Of a DNA stretch of 64,000 nucleotides, positions 28,664-38,658 are shown in pieces; the stretch's first letter is position 1; every line of letters starts with the position of its first letter. The stretch lies in assembly GCF_040362765.1 (NCBI RefSeq), contig NZ_BAABWK010000002.1, positions 620,001-684,000 of the forward strand. Reading direction: 5' to 3'. The notes under the pieces are model-generated. The model was not told where the DNA came from, made no database searches, and saw nothing but the letters and a program-made list of their open reading frames with translations. Position numbers and translations under genes: made by a program. This DNA comes from Pyruvatibacter sp. HU-CL02332. Its GTDB lineage: Bacteria > Pseudomonadota > Alphaproteobacteria > CGMCC-115125.

Positions 28664-29764
28664 TTGACTGATACCCCTCCCATCCCCGGTCACCTGACGA
28701 TTGACCTCGGCGCTCTTGCCCGCAACTGGCAGGCTACGAACGATGCCAGTGGCACCGCGACCACGTCTGCGGTTGTAAAGGCGGACGGATATGGTCTTGG
28801 TGTGGTTCGGGTTGTGGAAGCCCTCTACCGGGCAGGCTGCAGGACGTTCTTTGTCGCTCTGGCAAGCGAAGGACTGGCCGTTCGCAAAGCACTGCCTGAC
28901 GCTGACATCTACATTCTGAACGGGATCATGAACGGCACTGCCTCAGCGATGGTGGAAGCTGATCTTGTTCCGGTCCTCAATGACCTGACGCAGATTTCAC
29001 TGTGGAAGGGATGTTGTGATGCTGCGGATCGCCCTCTGCCCGCCGCACTGATGCTGGACACCGGCATGTCACGACTTGGATTGGACGCCGATCAGGTGAG
29101 CACTTTAGGCAGCAGCCCCGAGGTGTTGGGCAATTTGGACCTGAAGCTGGTCATGAGTCATCTGGCATGTGCGGACGATGCATCGTCAAACATGAATGCC
29201 AGACAAAGGACATCCTTTGACGCACTGAGAGCCAAGCTGCCTGACGCACCGGCAAGCCTTGCCAATTCGGCGGGCATTTTTCTGGGCGAGGACTACCATT
29301 ACGACCTGACCCGGCCGGGCATTTGCCTGTATGGCGCATCTCCGTTTGCGGCTGGGTCAGCCCCATTTGACCCGGTGGTCCGTGCGATGGCGGAAATCAT
29401 TCAGGTTCGGGATGTTAAGGCCGGGGATACAATTGGTTACGGTGCCACTTACACGGCCTCGGCGGCGATGCGGACTGCGACCATTGCCGCCGGCTACGCG
29501 GACGGCATTTTCCGGACGGCGGGAAACTCAGCCATGGCGGCCATCAACGGCACATTGGTGCCCTATGTGGGCCGGGTATCGATGGACCTGATCGCGCTTG
29601 ATGTTTCAGCCCTGGATAGCGCATCTGTGAAGGCCGGAGACGTTGTCGAATTGCTTGGGTCCACGGTAAGTGTGGACGATCTGGCACACGCAACTGGCAC
29701 CATTGGATATGAGGTGCTAACCAGCTTGGGATCGCGCTACGAGCGGCGCTATATTACCGGGTGA
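28664..29764 (+). CDS. alr: Alanine racemase
   Basis: Alr is the PLP enzyme that makes D-alanine for peptidoglycan. The start is TTG, read as MTDTPPIPGHLTIDLG, giving 366 residues. The PLP lysine is K39 in VVKADGYGLG; the second catalytic tyrosine is in IGYGATYTASAAMRT, and the C-terminal block GRVSMDLIALDVS is present. The dnaB-alr order is shared with E. coli and others. mlaE begins 2 bp after its stop. Confidence 0.95.
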   Translation: MTDTPPIPGHLTIDLGALARNWQATNDASGTATTSAVVKADGYGLGVVRVVEALYRAGCRTFFVALASEGLAVRKALPDADIYILNGIMNGTASAMVEADLVPVLNDLTQISLWKGCCDAADRPLPAALMLDTGMSRLGLDADQVSTLGSSPEVLGNLDLKLVMSHLACADDASSNMNARQRTSFDALRAKLPDAPASLANSAGIFLGEDYHYDLTRPGICLYGASPFAAGSAPFDPVVRAMAEIIQVRDVKAGDTIGYGATYTASAAMRTATIAAGYADGIFRTAGNSAMAAINGTLVPYVGRVSMDLIALDVSALDSASVKAGDVVELLGSTVSVDDLAHATGTIGYEVLTSLGSRYERRYITG

Positions 29765-29765
29765 T

Positions 29766-30578
29766 TTGTCTCCCGATTCACTTCCTTTGGAGCACTTGGA
29801 ACCGGTGAACGTATTTGCCCTGGTCGGACGCGCAGTCCTTACTTTCCTCGCTGAGGTAGGTGCCCTCTCCCGTTTTACGCTTCAGGCGGTGCGGGCGTGC
29901 TTTACACCCCCATTCTATCTGCGCCTTATCGGCCAGCAGATGCTGCGCATCGGCTATTTTTCGCTGCCGGTTGTCGGCCTGACCGCTTTCTTCACAGGTG
30001 GCGTGCTGGCGCTTCAGATTTTCATCGGCGGCTCGCGCTTCAACGCGGAAGGCTTTGTGGCCAATATTGTGGCCATCGGCATTACCCGTGAACTAGGGCC
30101 TGTGATCGCCGGCCTTATGGTCGCCGGGCGCGTATCCGCGGCCATCGCCGCTGAGATTGGCACCATGCGCGTGACCGAGCAGATTGATGCCCTAGTGACG
30201 CTTTCAACCAATCCCTTCAAATATCTGATGGCCCCCCGCATCATCGCGGCAGTGATCTCCATGCCGATCCTGGTGCTGATTGCAGACATCATTGGCATTT
30301 TTGGCGGCTTCGTTGTGGGCACCCAAAGCCTCGGTTTCAATCCGCTGGTCTACATTGGAAATACGGTTGATTTCATCGAAGTCAGCGATGTGACGTCGGG
30401 CCTCATCAAGTCTGCGGTGTTCGGATTTATCATTGCCCTGATGGGTTGCTACTCCGGCTATCGCAGCATGGGCGGCGCACAGGGCGTGGGCAGCGCTACC
30501 ACCAATGCTGTGGTGACATCGTCCATTCTCATCCTGGCAGCCAACTACCTGATGACGTCGATCTTCTTCACGTCGTGA
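29766..30578 (+). CDS. mlaE: MlaE-family ABC transporter permease
   Basis: MlaE is the membrane subunit of the phospholipid transporter that maintains outer-membrane lipid asymmetry. The 270-residue product has about five membrane segments and the family block EIGTMRVTEQIDALVTLSTNPFKYL-type loop, plus ALMGCYSGYRSMGGAQGVG near the end. The start is a TTG 2 bp after alr; no strong ribosome-binding site is seen, so translational coupling is likely. mlaF follows, but mlaD, mlaC and mlaB are not in the window. Confidence 0.93.
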   Translation: MSPDSLPLEHLEPVNVFALVGRAVLTFLAEVGALSRFTLQAVRACFTPPFYLRLIGQQMLRIGYFSLPVVGLTAFFTGGVLALQIFIGGSRFNAEGFVANIVAIGITRELGPVIAGLMVAGRVSAAIAAEIGTMRVTEQIDALVTLSTNPFKYLMAPRIIAAVISMPILVLIADIIGIFGGFVVGTQSLGFNPLVYIGNTVDFIEVSDVTSGLIKSAVFGFIIALMGCYSGYRSMGGAQGVGSATTNAVVTSSILILAANYLMTSIFFTS

Positions 30579-30607
30579 TTTTCTGACCGCTTAGAGGCAT
30601 CTCTTCA

Positions 30608-31384
30608 ATGGCCGACACGCCAAAAATCCAGCTTCGAAACGTCCAAAAGAAATTTGGCCCCAAAGTTGTGCTGGATGACATCGACCTGACGGTCGAAAAG
30701 GGCCACTCAATGGTTGTCATTGGGGGATCGGGTACCGGCAAGTCGGTGATGCTCAAGTGCATCCTTGGCCTGCTCCACCCTACGAGAGGGTCGATCAAGA
30801 TTGATGGGGAAGAAGTCACCAAGATTTCAGAGCGTGACCGCGAAGAGGTGCTGAAAAAATTCGGGATGCTGTTTCAAAGCGCGGCCCTCTTTGACAGCCT
30901 GAAGGTCTGGGAGAATGTCGCCTTTGCATTGATCCAGGGCGAGGGTGTGCCGCGAAACAAAGCCCGTGACATCGCAATGGAGAAGCTTGCCAAAGTCGGT
31001 CTTGCCGAAGCGGTTGGCGACTTGAACCCGTCTGAACTGTCAGGCGGCATGCAAAAGCGCGTGGGTCTTGCCCGTGCGATTGCCCACGATCCTGAGATCG
31101 TGTTCTTCGACGAGCCCACAACCGGGCTGGATCCGATCATGGCGGACGTGATCAATCAGTTGATCGTGGACACCGTGCAGGACATGGGCGCGACTGCGCT
31201 TTCAATCACCCATGACATGGCCTCCGCCCGCAAAATCGCTGACCACATGTCGATGATCTACAAGGGCAAGATTATCTGGACGGGCACTGCCGCCGAAGTC
31301 GACACCTGTGGCAATCCTTATGTGGATCAGTTCATCAACGGCCGTGCCGACGGGCCGATCCAGATGGAGGTGCTGAAGGCTTAA
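30608..31384 (+). CDS. mlaF: MlaF-type ABC transporter ATP-binding protein
   Basis: This is the ATPase for the MlaE permease. The 258-residue protein shows Walker A GGSGTGKSVMLKC, the Q-loop FQSAALFDSLKVWENV, signature ELSGGMQKRVGLARAIA and Walker B IVFFDEPTTGLDPI, then the H-loop SITHD. The ALFDSLKVWENVAF block is characteristic of the Mla/TGD ATPases. It is 29 bp downstream of mlaE. A substrate-binding MlaD would be expected elsewhere. Confidence 0.94.
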   Translation: MADTPKIQLRNVQKKFGPKVVLDDIDLTVEKGHSMVVIGGSGTGKSVMLKCILGLLHPTRGSIKIDGEEVTKISERDREEVLKKFGMLFQSAALFDSLKVWENVAFALIQGEGVPRNKARDIAMEKLAKVGLAEAVGDLNPSELSGGMQKRVGLARAIAHDPEIVFFDEPTTGLDPIMADVINQLIVDTVQDMGATALSITHDMASARKIADHMSMIYKGKIIWTGTAAEVDTCGNPYVDQFINGRADGPIQMEVLKA

Positions 31385-31399
31385 GCCCGAAGCGCAAAG

Positions 31400-32794
31400 A
31401 TGGCCAAGATTGCCACTCGATTTGTCTGTCAGAACTGTGGCGCTGTCACCTCGAAATGGGCTGGCAAATGCGATAGCTGCAACGAGTGGAACACACTTGT
31501 TGAAGAGACCGCAGGCACAGGCCCCGCATCATCACCCGCAACGGCCAAGCTGACGCGCGGTTCGCGCAAGCTCATTGACCTTGTTCCGCTGGAAGGCGAA
31601 ACGGCTGAAGCACCGCGGCATATCACAGGCATTGCTGAGTTTGACCGTGTGTGTGGCGGCGGGCTGGTTCCCGGGTCTGCGTTGCTCGTGGGCGGCGACC
31701 CAGGCATCGGCAAGTCAACCATTCTCCTGCAAGCCATGGCTGCCGTTGCGCGGGCAGGCAAGCGCGCGCTGTACATTTCAGGCGAGGAAGCCATCGCGCA
31801 GGTGCGCATGCGGGCAAAGCGGCTGGGGCTTGAAAAGGCACCGGTTGAACTGGCGGCAGCCACAAGCCTTGCTGACATCGTTGCGACTCTTGAGCAAGCA
31901 CCGGCCGCGGATGCGGTTGTGATCGACTCGATCCAGACCATGTGGTCTGACGCGCTGGATTCTGCGCCGGGAACTGTGTCTCAGGTGCGCGCGTGTGCGC
32001 AGGCACTGGTGCAGGTGGCAAAGGCCAAAGGCATGGCGATCATTCTTGTGGGTCACGTCACCAAGGAAGGACAGATTGCCGGACCGCGCGTGGTGGAGCA
32101 CATGGTGGACACGGTGCTCTATTTTGAAGGCGAGCGCGGGCATCAGTTTCGGATCCTCCGCGCGGTCAAGAACCGGTTTGGCCCAACCGACGAAATAGGC
32201 GTGTTTGAAATGCGCGATACCGGGCTCTCCGAAGTGGCGAACCCGTCAGCGCTGTTCCTCAATGATCGGTCTGAAAGTGCGTCGGGTTCGGTTGTCTTTG
32301 CCGGCATTGAAGGTACGCGTCCGGTCCTTGTCGAAATTCAGGCACTGGTTGTCAGGTCTACTCTGGGCACGCCCAGGCGCGCTGTGGTGGGCTGGGACGG
32401 CGGTCGCCTGTCCATGGTGCTCGCCGTGCTTGAAGCACGATGTGGGACCAGTTTTGGCGGCTTTGACGTCTATCTCAATGTCGCCGGTGGCCTTCGGGTC
32501 AATGAGCCCGCCGCTGATCTGGCGGTGGCTGCGGCCCTGCTCTCCTCACTGGACGACAGTGCGATTGATCCGCAGACGGTGGTTTTTGGCGAGATCAGCC
32601 TGTCTGGCGACATTCGCTCCGTGGCGCAGGCTGAAAACCGCGCCAAGGAGGCCGCCAAACTCGGCTTCAAGTCGGCAATCGGACCTGCCGGGCTCAAAGC
32701 CCTGTCCGGTGGACTAAAGGTGCAGGAAATCGGGACAATCGGTGGCCTTGTTAACGCCGTTTGTCATTCAGATGTGCCCGGTGGTGATGCTTGA
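31400..32794 (+). CDS. radA: DNA repair protein RadA
   Basis: RadA (Sms) promotes branch migration in recombination. The 464-residue product has an N-terminal zinc finger (FVCQNCGAVTSKWAGKCDSCN), Walker A GGDPGIGKSTILLQ, the RadA-specific KNRFGPTDE motif and a C-terminal Lon-like fold (about residues 280-440) starting VEIQALVVRSTLGTPRR. It follows mlaF by 15 bp and precedes cvpA by 44 bp. Confidence 0.97.
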   Translation: MAKIATRFVCQNCGAVTSKWAGKCDSCNEWNTLVEETAGTGPASSPATAKLTRGSRKLIDLVPLEGETAEAPRHITGIAEFDRVCGGGLVPGSALLVGGDPGIGKSTILLQAMAAVARAGKRALYISGEEAIAQVRMRAKRLGLEKAPVELAAATSLADIVATLEQAPAADAVVIDSIQTMWSDALDSAPGTVSQVRACAQALVQVAKAKGMAIILVGHVTKEGQIAGPRVVEHMVDTVLYFEGERGHQFRILRAVKNRFGPTDEIGVFEMRDTGLSEVANPSALFLNDRSESASGSVVFAGIEGTRPVLVEIQALVVRSTLGTPRRAVVGWDGGRLSMVLAVLEARCGTSFGGFDVYLNVAGGLRVNEPAADLAVAAALLSSLDDSAIDPQTVVFGEISLSGDIRSVAQAENRAKEAAKLGFKSAIGPAGLKALSGGLKVQEIGTIGGLVNAVCHSDVPGGDA

Positions 32795-32838
32795 TGCTAG
32801 ATAATCGCCTGAGACGGGACATCTGACGGGGGAATGAT

Positions 32839-33498
32839 GTGACAGGGTTTGACGCCATTGTCATTGCGATCACGCTGATATCTGGCCTTCTGGCCATGAT
32901 CCGCGGCTTTGTGCGCGAAATGCTGTCCATTCTAGCCTGGGTTACTGCCGCTGCGGCGGCCATTCTGACACTCCCTTACCTTGCCCCCAGAGTCCGCGAA
33001 TACATCGATCCAACATGGCTGGCGGACGGAATCGCCGCATTTCTCGTCTTCGCGATTGTGTTGGTCGTTGTGTCCTACATCAGCTTCCATCTGGGCGAAC
33101 GGGTGCCGGACGGTCAGGTGGGGGCACTGGACCGCACCGGTGGGTTCCTGTTTGGACTGGCGAGGGGTTTTTTGCTCGCCACCATCGCCTATATGTTCAT
33201 CGCCTGGCTCGTGGCGCGGGAGGACTTTCCACCCTGGCTGGACGACGCCCGACTGCTGCCCATGGTCTCAGCAACGGCTGAAACCTTGACGAATCTGGTC
33301 GCACCCAATGCTGATGTGACCGCTGGCTCTCAAAGTGCCAAACCACGTGCTGCTGATAAACCCGGGACCACATGGGGGAGCAAACCTGACCCGCAAAAAG
33401 GCGACGCTGACAGCGAGCCCGACGACGGGTATAACGCTGAGGAACGCCGTCGGCTTGATCAATTGTTCGAGTCGGTTGACGGGAACGGACAGGAATAA
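32839..33498 (+). CDS. cvpA: CvpA family membrane protein
   Basis: E. coli CvpA is an inner-membrane protein needed for colicin V production and linked to envelope stress; its exact role is unclear. The start is GTG behind GGGGGAA, read MTGFDAIVIAITLISGLLAMIRGFVREML, giving 219 residues. Four membrane segments cover about residues 1-125. A hydrophilic tail of about 70 residues follows, ending RRLDQLFESVDGNGQ. It precedes purF by 53 bp, the same cvpA-purF order as in E. coli. Confidence 0.93.
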   Translation: MTGFDAIVIAITLISGLLAMIRGFVREMLSILAWVTAAAAAILTLPYLAPRVREYIDPTWLADGIAAFLVFAIVLVVVSYISFHLGERVPDGQVGALDRTGGFLFGLARGFLLATIAYMFIAWLVAREDFPPWLDDARLLPMVSATAETLTNLVAPNADVTAGSQSAKPRAADKPGTTWGSKPDPQKGDADSEPDDGYNAEERRRLDQLFESVDGNGQE

Positions 33499-33551
33499 CC
33501 GTCCGCCTGATCGCTTTTCAGTAAGCGCTGGCCAATGCGCAAGAGGTCACC

Positions 33552-35075
33552 TTGAACTCGCACACCCCCAACGAGGCCACCCCCCCTGCTTCTTCTGACA
33601 AAGAAGCGCCTGTTGACTACCAAACGTGGCGCGAGGAGCTGGAAGGCGACACGCTGCGAGAGGAATGCGGCGTATTCGGCGTATTCGGTAATCCTGATGC
33701 AGCCGCGCTCACAGCGCTGGGGCTCCACGCCCTTCAGCACCGTGGGCAGGAAGCTGCGGGCATCGTTTCTTATGACGGTCAGCGGTTTAACGCGGAACGC
33801 CGCATGGGCCTGGTCGGCGACCATTTTTCATCAGAAAAGATGATCAACCGTCTGGTTGGCTCGGCGGCCATTGGCCATAACAGATATTCCACCACCGGCG
33901 AGACGGTTCTGCGGAATGTGCAACCGCTGTTTGCTGATCTATGGGGTGGCGGGTTTGCCATTGGGCACAATGGCAATCTGACGAATGCCCTGACCCTCCG
34001 GGACCGGCTGGTGCGCGAAGGCGCTATTTTTCAGTCCACGTCAGACACAGAAACAATTCTTCAGCTGGTGGCCCGCTCTACAAAGCCGCGCATCATTGAA
34101 CGGCTGGTTGATGCCCTCTCGCAGGTTGAAGGGGCTTATGGCCTTGTGTGCCTGACGCCCAAGAAAATGATTGGCGCACGCGATCCACGCGGCATCCGGC
34201 CGCTCGTGATGGGTGATCTGAACGGCTCGCCTGTTCTGGCGTCCGAAACATGCGCGCTGGACATCATCGGCGCCCACTTCGTGCGCGAGATCGAGCCGGG
34301 TGAAATTGTGGTGTGCACGGAAGATGGCATTGAGAGCCACAAGCCATTTCCGCCAGAACCTGCCCGGCCTTGCGTCTTCGAGCACATCTATTTTGCGCGT
34401 CCGGATTCAATTGTTGACGGCAAGAGCGTTTATGAGGTGCGCAAGAAATTCGGCGCGCAGTTGGCCGCTGAATCTCATGAAGAAGCTGATGTGGTTATTC
34501 CGGTGCCAGATTCCGGCGTTCCGTCTGCCATCGGTTACGCTAATGAATGCGGCCTGCCTTTTGAGCTCGGCCTGATCCGTAACCACTATGTGGGCCGGAC
34601 ATTCATTGAGCCTACCCAGCAAATTCGCCAGCTGGGCGTGAAGCTCAAGCACAACCCCAATCGCTCTATCGTCGAAGGCAAGCGGATTGTCCTTGTGGAT
34701 GACAGCGTCGTGCGTGGGACAACATCCATCAAGATTGTTCAGATGATGCGGGATGCGGGTGCCCGGGAAGTGCACCTGCGGATCGCAAGTCCGCCCATCA
34801 CGCATTCCGACTTTTACGGCATTGATACTCCCGATCAATCGAAGCTTCTGGCTCATCGGTTTGATCTGGAAGGGATGCGGTCTTACATCGGCGTCGACAG
34901 CCTTGCCTTCCTAACGGTGGACGGGCTCTACAAGGCACTTGGGTATGACGCCCGCAATGATGAAGAGCCGCAGCTGACGGACCATTGCTTTACCGGGGAC
35001 TACCCCACGAAGCTGACGGATCGCGATGGCGACAGATCCGGTGGCCAGTTGTCACTTCTGGCTGAGATCGCCTGA
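33552..35075 (+). CDS. purF: Amidophosphoribosyltransferase
   Basis: PurF commits PRPP to purine synthesis by making phosphoribosylamine. The start used is TTG (MNSHTPNEATPP). The N-terminal nucleophile of the glutaminase would be C39 in EECGVFGVFG, exposed after removal of a 38-residue leader, which is a longer leader than E. coli has (one residue) but like the Bacillus-type propeptide. GHNRYSTTG and the PRPP loop VLVDDSVVRGTTS are clear. No Fe-S cysteines were checked in detail. An SDR gene starts 2 bp downstream. Confidence 0.96.
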   Translation: MNSHTPNEATPPASSDKEAPVDYQTWREELEGDTLREECGVFGVFGNPDAAALTALGLHALQHRGQEAAGIVSYDGQRFNAERRMGLVGDHFSSEKMINRLVGSAAIGHNRYSTTGETVLRNVQPLFADLWGGGFAIGHNGNLTNALTLRDRLVREGAIFQSTSDTETILQLVARSTKPRIIERLVDALSQVEGAYGLVCLTPKKMIGARDPRGIRPLVMGDLNGSPVLASETCALDIIGAHFVREIEPGEIVVCTEDGIESHKPFPPEPARPCVFEHIYFARPDSIVDGKSVYEVRKKFGAQLAAESHEEADVVIPVPDSGVPSAIGYANECGLPFELGLIRNHYVGRTFIEPTQQIRQLGVKLKHNPNRSIVEGKRIVLVDDSVVRGTTSIKIVQMMRDAGAREVHLRIASPPITHSDFYGIDTPDQSKLLAHRFDLEGMRSYIGVDSLAFLTVDGLYKALGYDARNDEEPQLTDHCFTGDYPTKLTDRDGDRSGGQLSLLAEIA

Positions 35076-35077
35076 CA

Positions 35078-35788
35078 ATGACCGGACAATTTGAAAACAA
35101 GACAGTCCTCATCACCGGGGCATCACGGGGTATTGGCTATTCAGTCGCCCTCGCCTTTGCCCGCGAAGGCGCGCATGTGATTGCGGTTGCCCGGACCGAA
35201 GGTGCGCTTGAGGAACTTGATGATGCCATCAAATCCGAAGGCGGATCAGCCACGCTTGTGCCGCTGGACCTGACGGATTACGAGGGCGTTGACCGCCTGG
35301 GCGCGGCAATCTTTGAGCGCTGGGGCAAGCTGGATGTTCTGATTGGCAATGCCGGTGACCTGGGTGTGATTTCACCGATTGGTCATGTGCAACCGAAGGA
35401 CTGGCACAAGGCCATCGACATCAATGTGAATGCCAACTGGCGGTTGCTCCGGTCCATGGACCCGCTGCTGCAGGCAGCTGATGCCGGGCGGGCAGTATTT
35501 GTGACGTCCGGTGCCGCACAAAAGTGCAATCCGTTCTGGGGTCCCTATGCGGTGTCTAAGGCAGCGCTGGAGGCACTGGTCAAAACCTACGCAGCAGAAT
35601 CTGCAAACACCAATGTGCGCGCAAACCTTTTGAGCCCGGGGCCGGTGCGAACCGCCATGCGCGCCAAGGCCATGCCTGGCGAAGACCCGGACACACTTCC
35701 GCATCCCAACGACGTTGCAGGTCTGTTTGTGGAAATGTCACGGCCTGACTTCACCGAAAATGGTGTCACGCGCCGCTTCACACCCTAG
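35078..35788 (+). CDS. SDR family NAD(P)-dependent oxidoreductase
   Basis: This is a classical short-chain dehydrogenase of 236 residues: cofactor loop [12 protein letters not shown], the NAG motif (GNAGDLG), the catalytic serine in VTSGAAQ and [12 protein letters not shown]. The substrate cannot be told. The start lies 2 bp after purF, so it is co-transcribed with it, an arrangement common in Alphaproteobacteria though the link to purine synthesis is unknown. Its end overlaps the end of the convergent der gene by 4 bp. Confidence 0.93.
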   Translation: MTGQFENKTVLITGASRGIGYSVALAFAREGAHVIAVARTEGALEELDDAIKSEGGSATLVPLDLTDYEGVDRLGAAIFERWGKLDVLIGNAGDLGVISPIGHVQPKDWHKAIDINVNANWRLLRSMDPLLQAADAGRAVFVTSGAAQKCNPFWGPYAVSKAALEALVKTYAAESANTNVRANLLSPGPVRTAMRAKAMPGEDPDTLPHPNDVAGLFVEMSRPDFTENGVTRRFTP

Positions 35789-37251
35789 TCGGCTTTGGGT
35801 TTTTTGACCGGCTTGTTGGACGAGCGCTTTTTCATCTTGGCCTTTTGCGACGTACCACGCCGCTTGCGCTGTTCCGCATAGGGATTATCCCCCTTGCGCA
35901 TGAGCAGCCGAATGGGGGCGCCATCCAGCTTGAACCGCTCGCGCAGGCTGTTGACCAGATACCGCGTATAGCTGTCAGGCAGCTTTTCTGCTCGCTGTGA
36001 AAACACCACAAAGGTCGGCGGACGGGCCTTGGCCTGCGTCATGTAACGAAGGCGGATGCGGCGTCCCTGGACGGCGGGTGGCGGATGCCGCCCCACAGCC
36101 ATTTCAAGCCAGCGGTTCATTGCAGAGGTCGGAATGCGCGTGGTCCAGCGCTTGTAGGCCCGCAGAGCGGCAGGCACCAATTTATCAAGCCCCTGCCCCG
36201 TCAGTGACGAAATGGGAACGACCTCTACACCTTTGATCTGCGGCAATAGTTCATCAATGCGCTGATCGATCTCACGCAGCGCTGCGCCGCGGTCCTCAAC
36301 CAGGTCCCATTTGCTTACCGCCAATACCAACGCGCGACCTTCTTCAACCACAGTATCGGCGATGTGGAGATCCTGCTTCTCGAATGGCTGCGTGGCGTCG
36401 ATCAGAAGTACGACGACCTCAGCAAAATCAACCGCACGAAGGGTGTCAGCAACTGAGAGCTTTTCGAGTTTTTCAGTGACGCGGGACCGGCGGCGAAGGC
36501 CGGCGGTATCCCACAACTTGATGGCCCTGCCTTCTGCCGTCCAGTCAACCGAGATGGCATCACGTGTAATGCCCGCCTCAGGTCCCGTCAGCATGCGATC
36601 TTCGCCGATCAGCTCATTGATGAGCGTGGACTTGCCCGCATTGGGGCGTCCAACAACGGCGAGACGCAACGGCTTGGTTGGATCGTCCTCTACAGGGTTA
36701 GCATCGTCTATGTCGTCCTCTTCGGCATCAAACTCGTCTTCGGGCACGTCCTGGGATGCGGCATCGAAGGGAAGGAGTGCCTGATACAGATCAGATGTGC
36801 CCTCCCCGTGCTCAGCTGAAATGCCCATTGGTTCGCCCATGCCAAGGCGGAAGGCTTCCATGCGTCCCGCCTCAGCGGCTTTGCCTTCGCATTTGTTGGC
36901 AGCCAGAATGACCGGCGTTTCACCCTTGCGCAGAATGCGGCCGATTTCCTCGTCCAGGGGGGTCAATCCGGCGCGCGCATCAACAAGGAAAAGGCAGACA
37001 TCCGCTCCTTCAATGGCAGCCTCGGTCTGTCGCCGCATGCGTGCTGGCAACACATCGCCACCCGCGTCCTCGAAACCAGCGGTATCGATGACGGTAAACG
37101 TCATATCGCCAAGTTCTGCGGTCCCTTCGCGGCGGTCACGCGTGACGCCGGGCGTGTCATCGACCAAGGCCAGGCGTTTGCCAACCAGGCGGTTGAACAG
37201 GGTCGATTTGCCGACATTGGGTCGGCCAACAATGGCCAGTGTAAAACTCAT
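35785..37251 (-). CDS. der: Ribosome assembly GTPase Der (EngA)
   Basis: Der is an essential GTPase for 50S maturation. The 488-residue product has two G domains in tandem: [16 protein letters not shown] (residues 8-23) with DTAGFED, and [16 protein letters not shown] (about 203) with [14 protein letters not shown]-like C-domain follows ([26 protein letters not shown]), ending in a lysine-rich tail. An acidic linker ([15 protein letters not shown]) joins the G domains. It follows bamB by 48 bp; the order TPR-bamB-der equals yfgM-bamB-der in E. coli. Confidence 0.97.
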   Translation of the reverse strand: MSFTLAIVGRPNVGKSTLFNRLVGKRLALVDDTPGVTRDRREGTAELGDMTFTVIDTAGFEDAGGDVLPARMRRQTEAAIEGADVCLFLVDARAGLTPLDEEIGRILRKGETPVILAANKCEGKAAEAGRMEAFRLGMGEPMGISAEHGEGTSDLYQALLPFDAASQDVPEDEFDAEEDDIDDANPVEDDPTKPLRLAVVGRPNAGKSTLINELIGEDRMLTGPEAGITRDAISVDWTAEGRAIKLWDTAGLRRRSRVTEKLEKLSVADTLRAVDFAEVVVLLIDATQPFEKQDLHIADTVVEEGRALVLAVSKWDLVEDRGAALREIDQRIDELLPQIKGVEVVPISSLTGQGLDKLVPAALRAYKRWTTRIPTSAMNRWLEMAVGRHPPPAVQGRRIRLRYMTQAKARPPTFVVFSQRAEKLPDSYTRYLVNSLRERFKLDGAPIRLLMRKGDNPYAEQRKRRGTSQKAKMKKRSSNKPVKKPKAD

Positions 37252-37299
37252 CAGTTGCGGCTCCTGCCGCGATTGCCCTCAGGGGCGCTTTCTTGCCGT

Positions 37300-38658
37300 C
37301 TAGCGGAACGCCAGAAGCTCGGCGGCATCGGTCAGTATGTAGACCGTCTTGTTCGCCACGATTGGGGAAATGAATGTGCCACGGGGAATTTCAACCTCAC
37401 CCAGCACATCGCCATTGTAAGGCGAGACAGCAAATGCCTCGCCGGTTGAGGAGGCCAGCAGCAGTCGGTCGCCTGCCAGAACAGGTCCTGCCCAGGTGAT
37501 TGGGCCATCGCGATCTTCTGGATCCGTGAAGCGCGGCAGCTGGGTTACCCACCGGATACGACCATCACGCCGTGAAAGCGCGATCACTTCCGCGCTGGTC
37601 GTCACGAGGAAAATGAAATCACCGGCTACCCATGGCGTTTGAACGCCGGACAGGGAACGCGTCCACACGCGCTCACCGGTACGGATATCAATCGCCACCA
37701 TGCGGCCCGCGTGGCTGACAGCAAACACACGGTCCCGATCGATCACTGGACGACCGGCAATGTCGCTGATGTTTGCCAATGCGGTGTTTGACAGTGTGCG
37801 TGTCAGAGTGTCGTTCCAGACCTCCTGACCGTTTTCAACGCGCAGCGCGAAAACCTCGCCAGATGAGTATGGGACCACGAGCGTGTCGCCGGACACGGCA
37901 GGGCTCGGTGACCCGAGAATGCCTGCTGTTTCCTGAATGCCCTGATGGGTCCACAGCACTTCACCTGTAGCCTGAGCCAATGCGGATGTCTGATTGTCAA
38001 ACGAGATGACGAAGATACGCCCACCGACCGCTGAGGGCGCTGCACGAAACGGCGTGCGGCCTTCATAGGTCCAAAATTCTTCACCGGTCGCAGCATCCAT
38101 CGCAACCACGGTGCCGAACCCGGTGGCGACATAGATCGCGCCATCGTCATATGCGATACCGCCGCCAAAGCCTTCTTCTGAGTCCGCGTCTTCTGGCGTC
38201 AGATCGACAGCCCAGATACGTGTTCCAGTATCAGCCTCAAATGCACGCACACCACCTTCGGCGTCCAGCACAAAGGCGCGCCCGTCCGCAATGATGGGGG
38301 GAGCTGTGAGACGACCATTACTGCTTGACCCCTGTCCGGCATCTGCGTCCCAGACTTCTGATATTGCTTCCGGCGCATCGAGGTGGTGCAGCACGTTGTC
38401 GGGAAATCCACCCGGCTGCGCCCAATCCGTATTTACATAGGGGGCGGGCAGCACAACCTGCAGACCGGCGATACGCGGATCAGCTTCGAGCTGCTGCTCC
38501 AAGGACATGACGGAGATGCGCTCACCGGGAAGGGGTGGATCATCAGACGGGCTGATCAGATCGTTGACCGTGTCGCAGGCAACCAGTGTGAAAGCCAGCG
38601 CACTCAGGGCTGCAACACGCGATGTGGTGCGTGAAAAAATATGAAACTGAGATGTCAT
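37300..38658 (-). CDS. bamB: BamB-like outer-membrane assembly lipoprotein (beta-propeller)
   Basis: BamB is a lipoprotein of the BAM complex that helps insert outer-membrane barrels. The 452-residue product has a signal peptide with lipobox FTLVAC and then PQQ-type propeller repeats such as GTVVAMDAATGEEFWTY, SGEVFALRVENGQEVW and GRMVAIDIRTGERVW. The end is VYILTDAAELLAFR. The start overlaps the TPR gene upstream by 4 bp. Length is above E. coli BamB (392), mostly from an N-terminal region between lipobox and first blade. Confidence 0.9.
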   Translation of the reverse strand: MTSQFHIFSRTTSRVAALSALAFTLVACDTVNDLISPSDDPPLPGERISVMSLEQQLEADPRIAGLQVVLPAPYVNTDWAQPGGFPDNVLHHLDAPEAISEVWDADAGQGSSSNGRLTAPPIIADGRAFVLDAEGGVRAFEADTGTRIWAVDLTPEDADSEEGFGGGIAYDDGAIYVATGFGTVVAMDAATGEEFWTYEGRTPFRAAPSAVGGRIFVISFDNQTSALAQATGEVLWTHQGIQETAGILGSPSPAVSGDTLVVPYSSGEVFALRVENGQEVWNDTLTRTLSNTALANISDIAGRPVIDRDRVFAVSHAGRMVAIDIRTGERVWTRSLSGVQTPWVAGDFIFLVTTSAEVIALSRRDGRIRWVTQLPRFTDPEDRDGPITWAGPVLAGDRLLLASSTGEAFAVSPYNGDVLGEVEIPRGTFISPIVANKTVYILTDAAELLAFR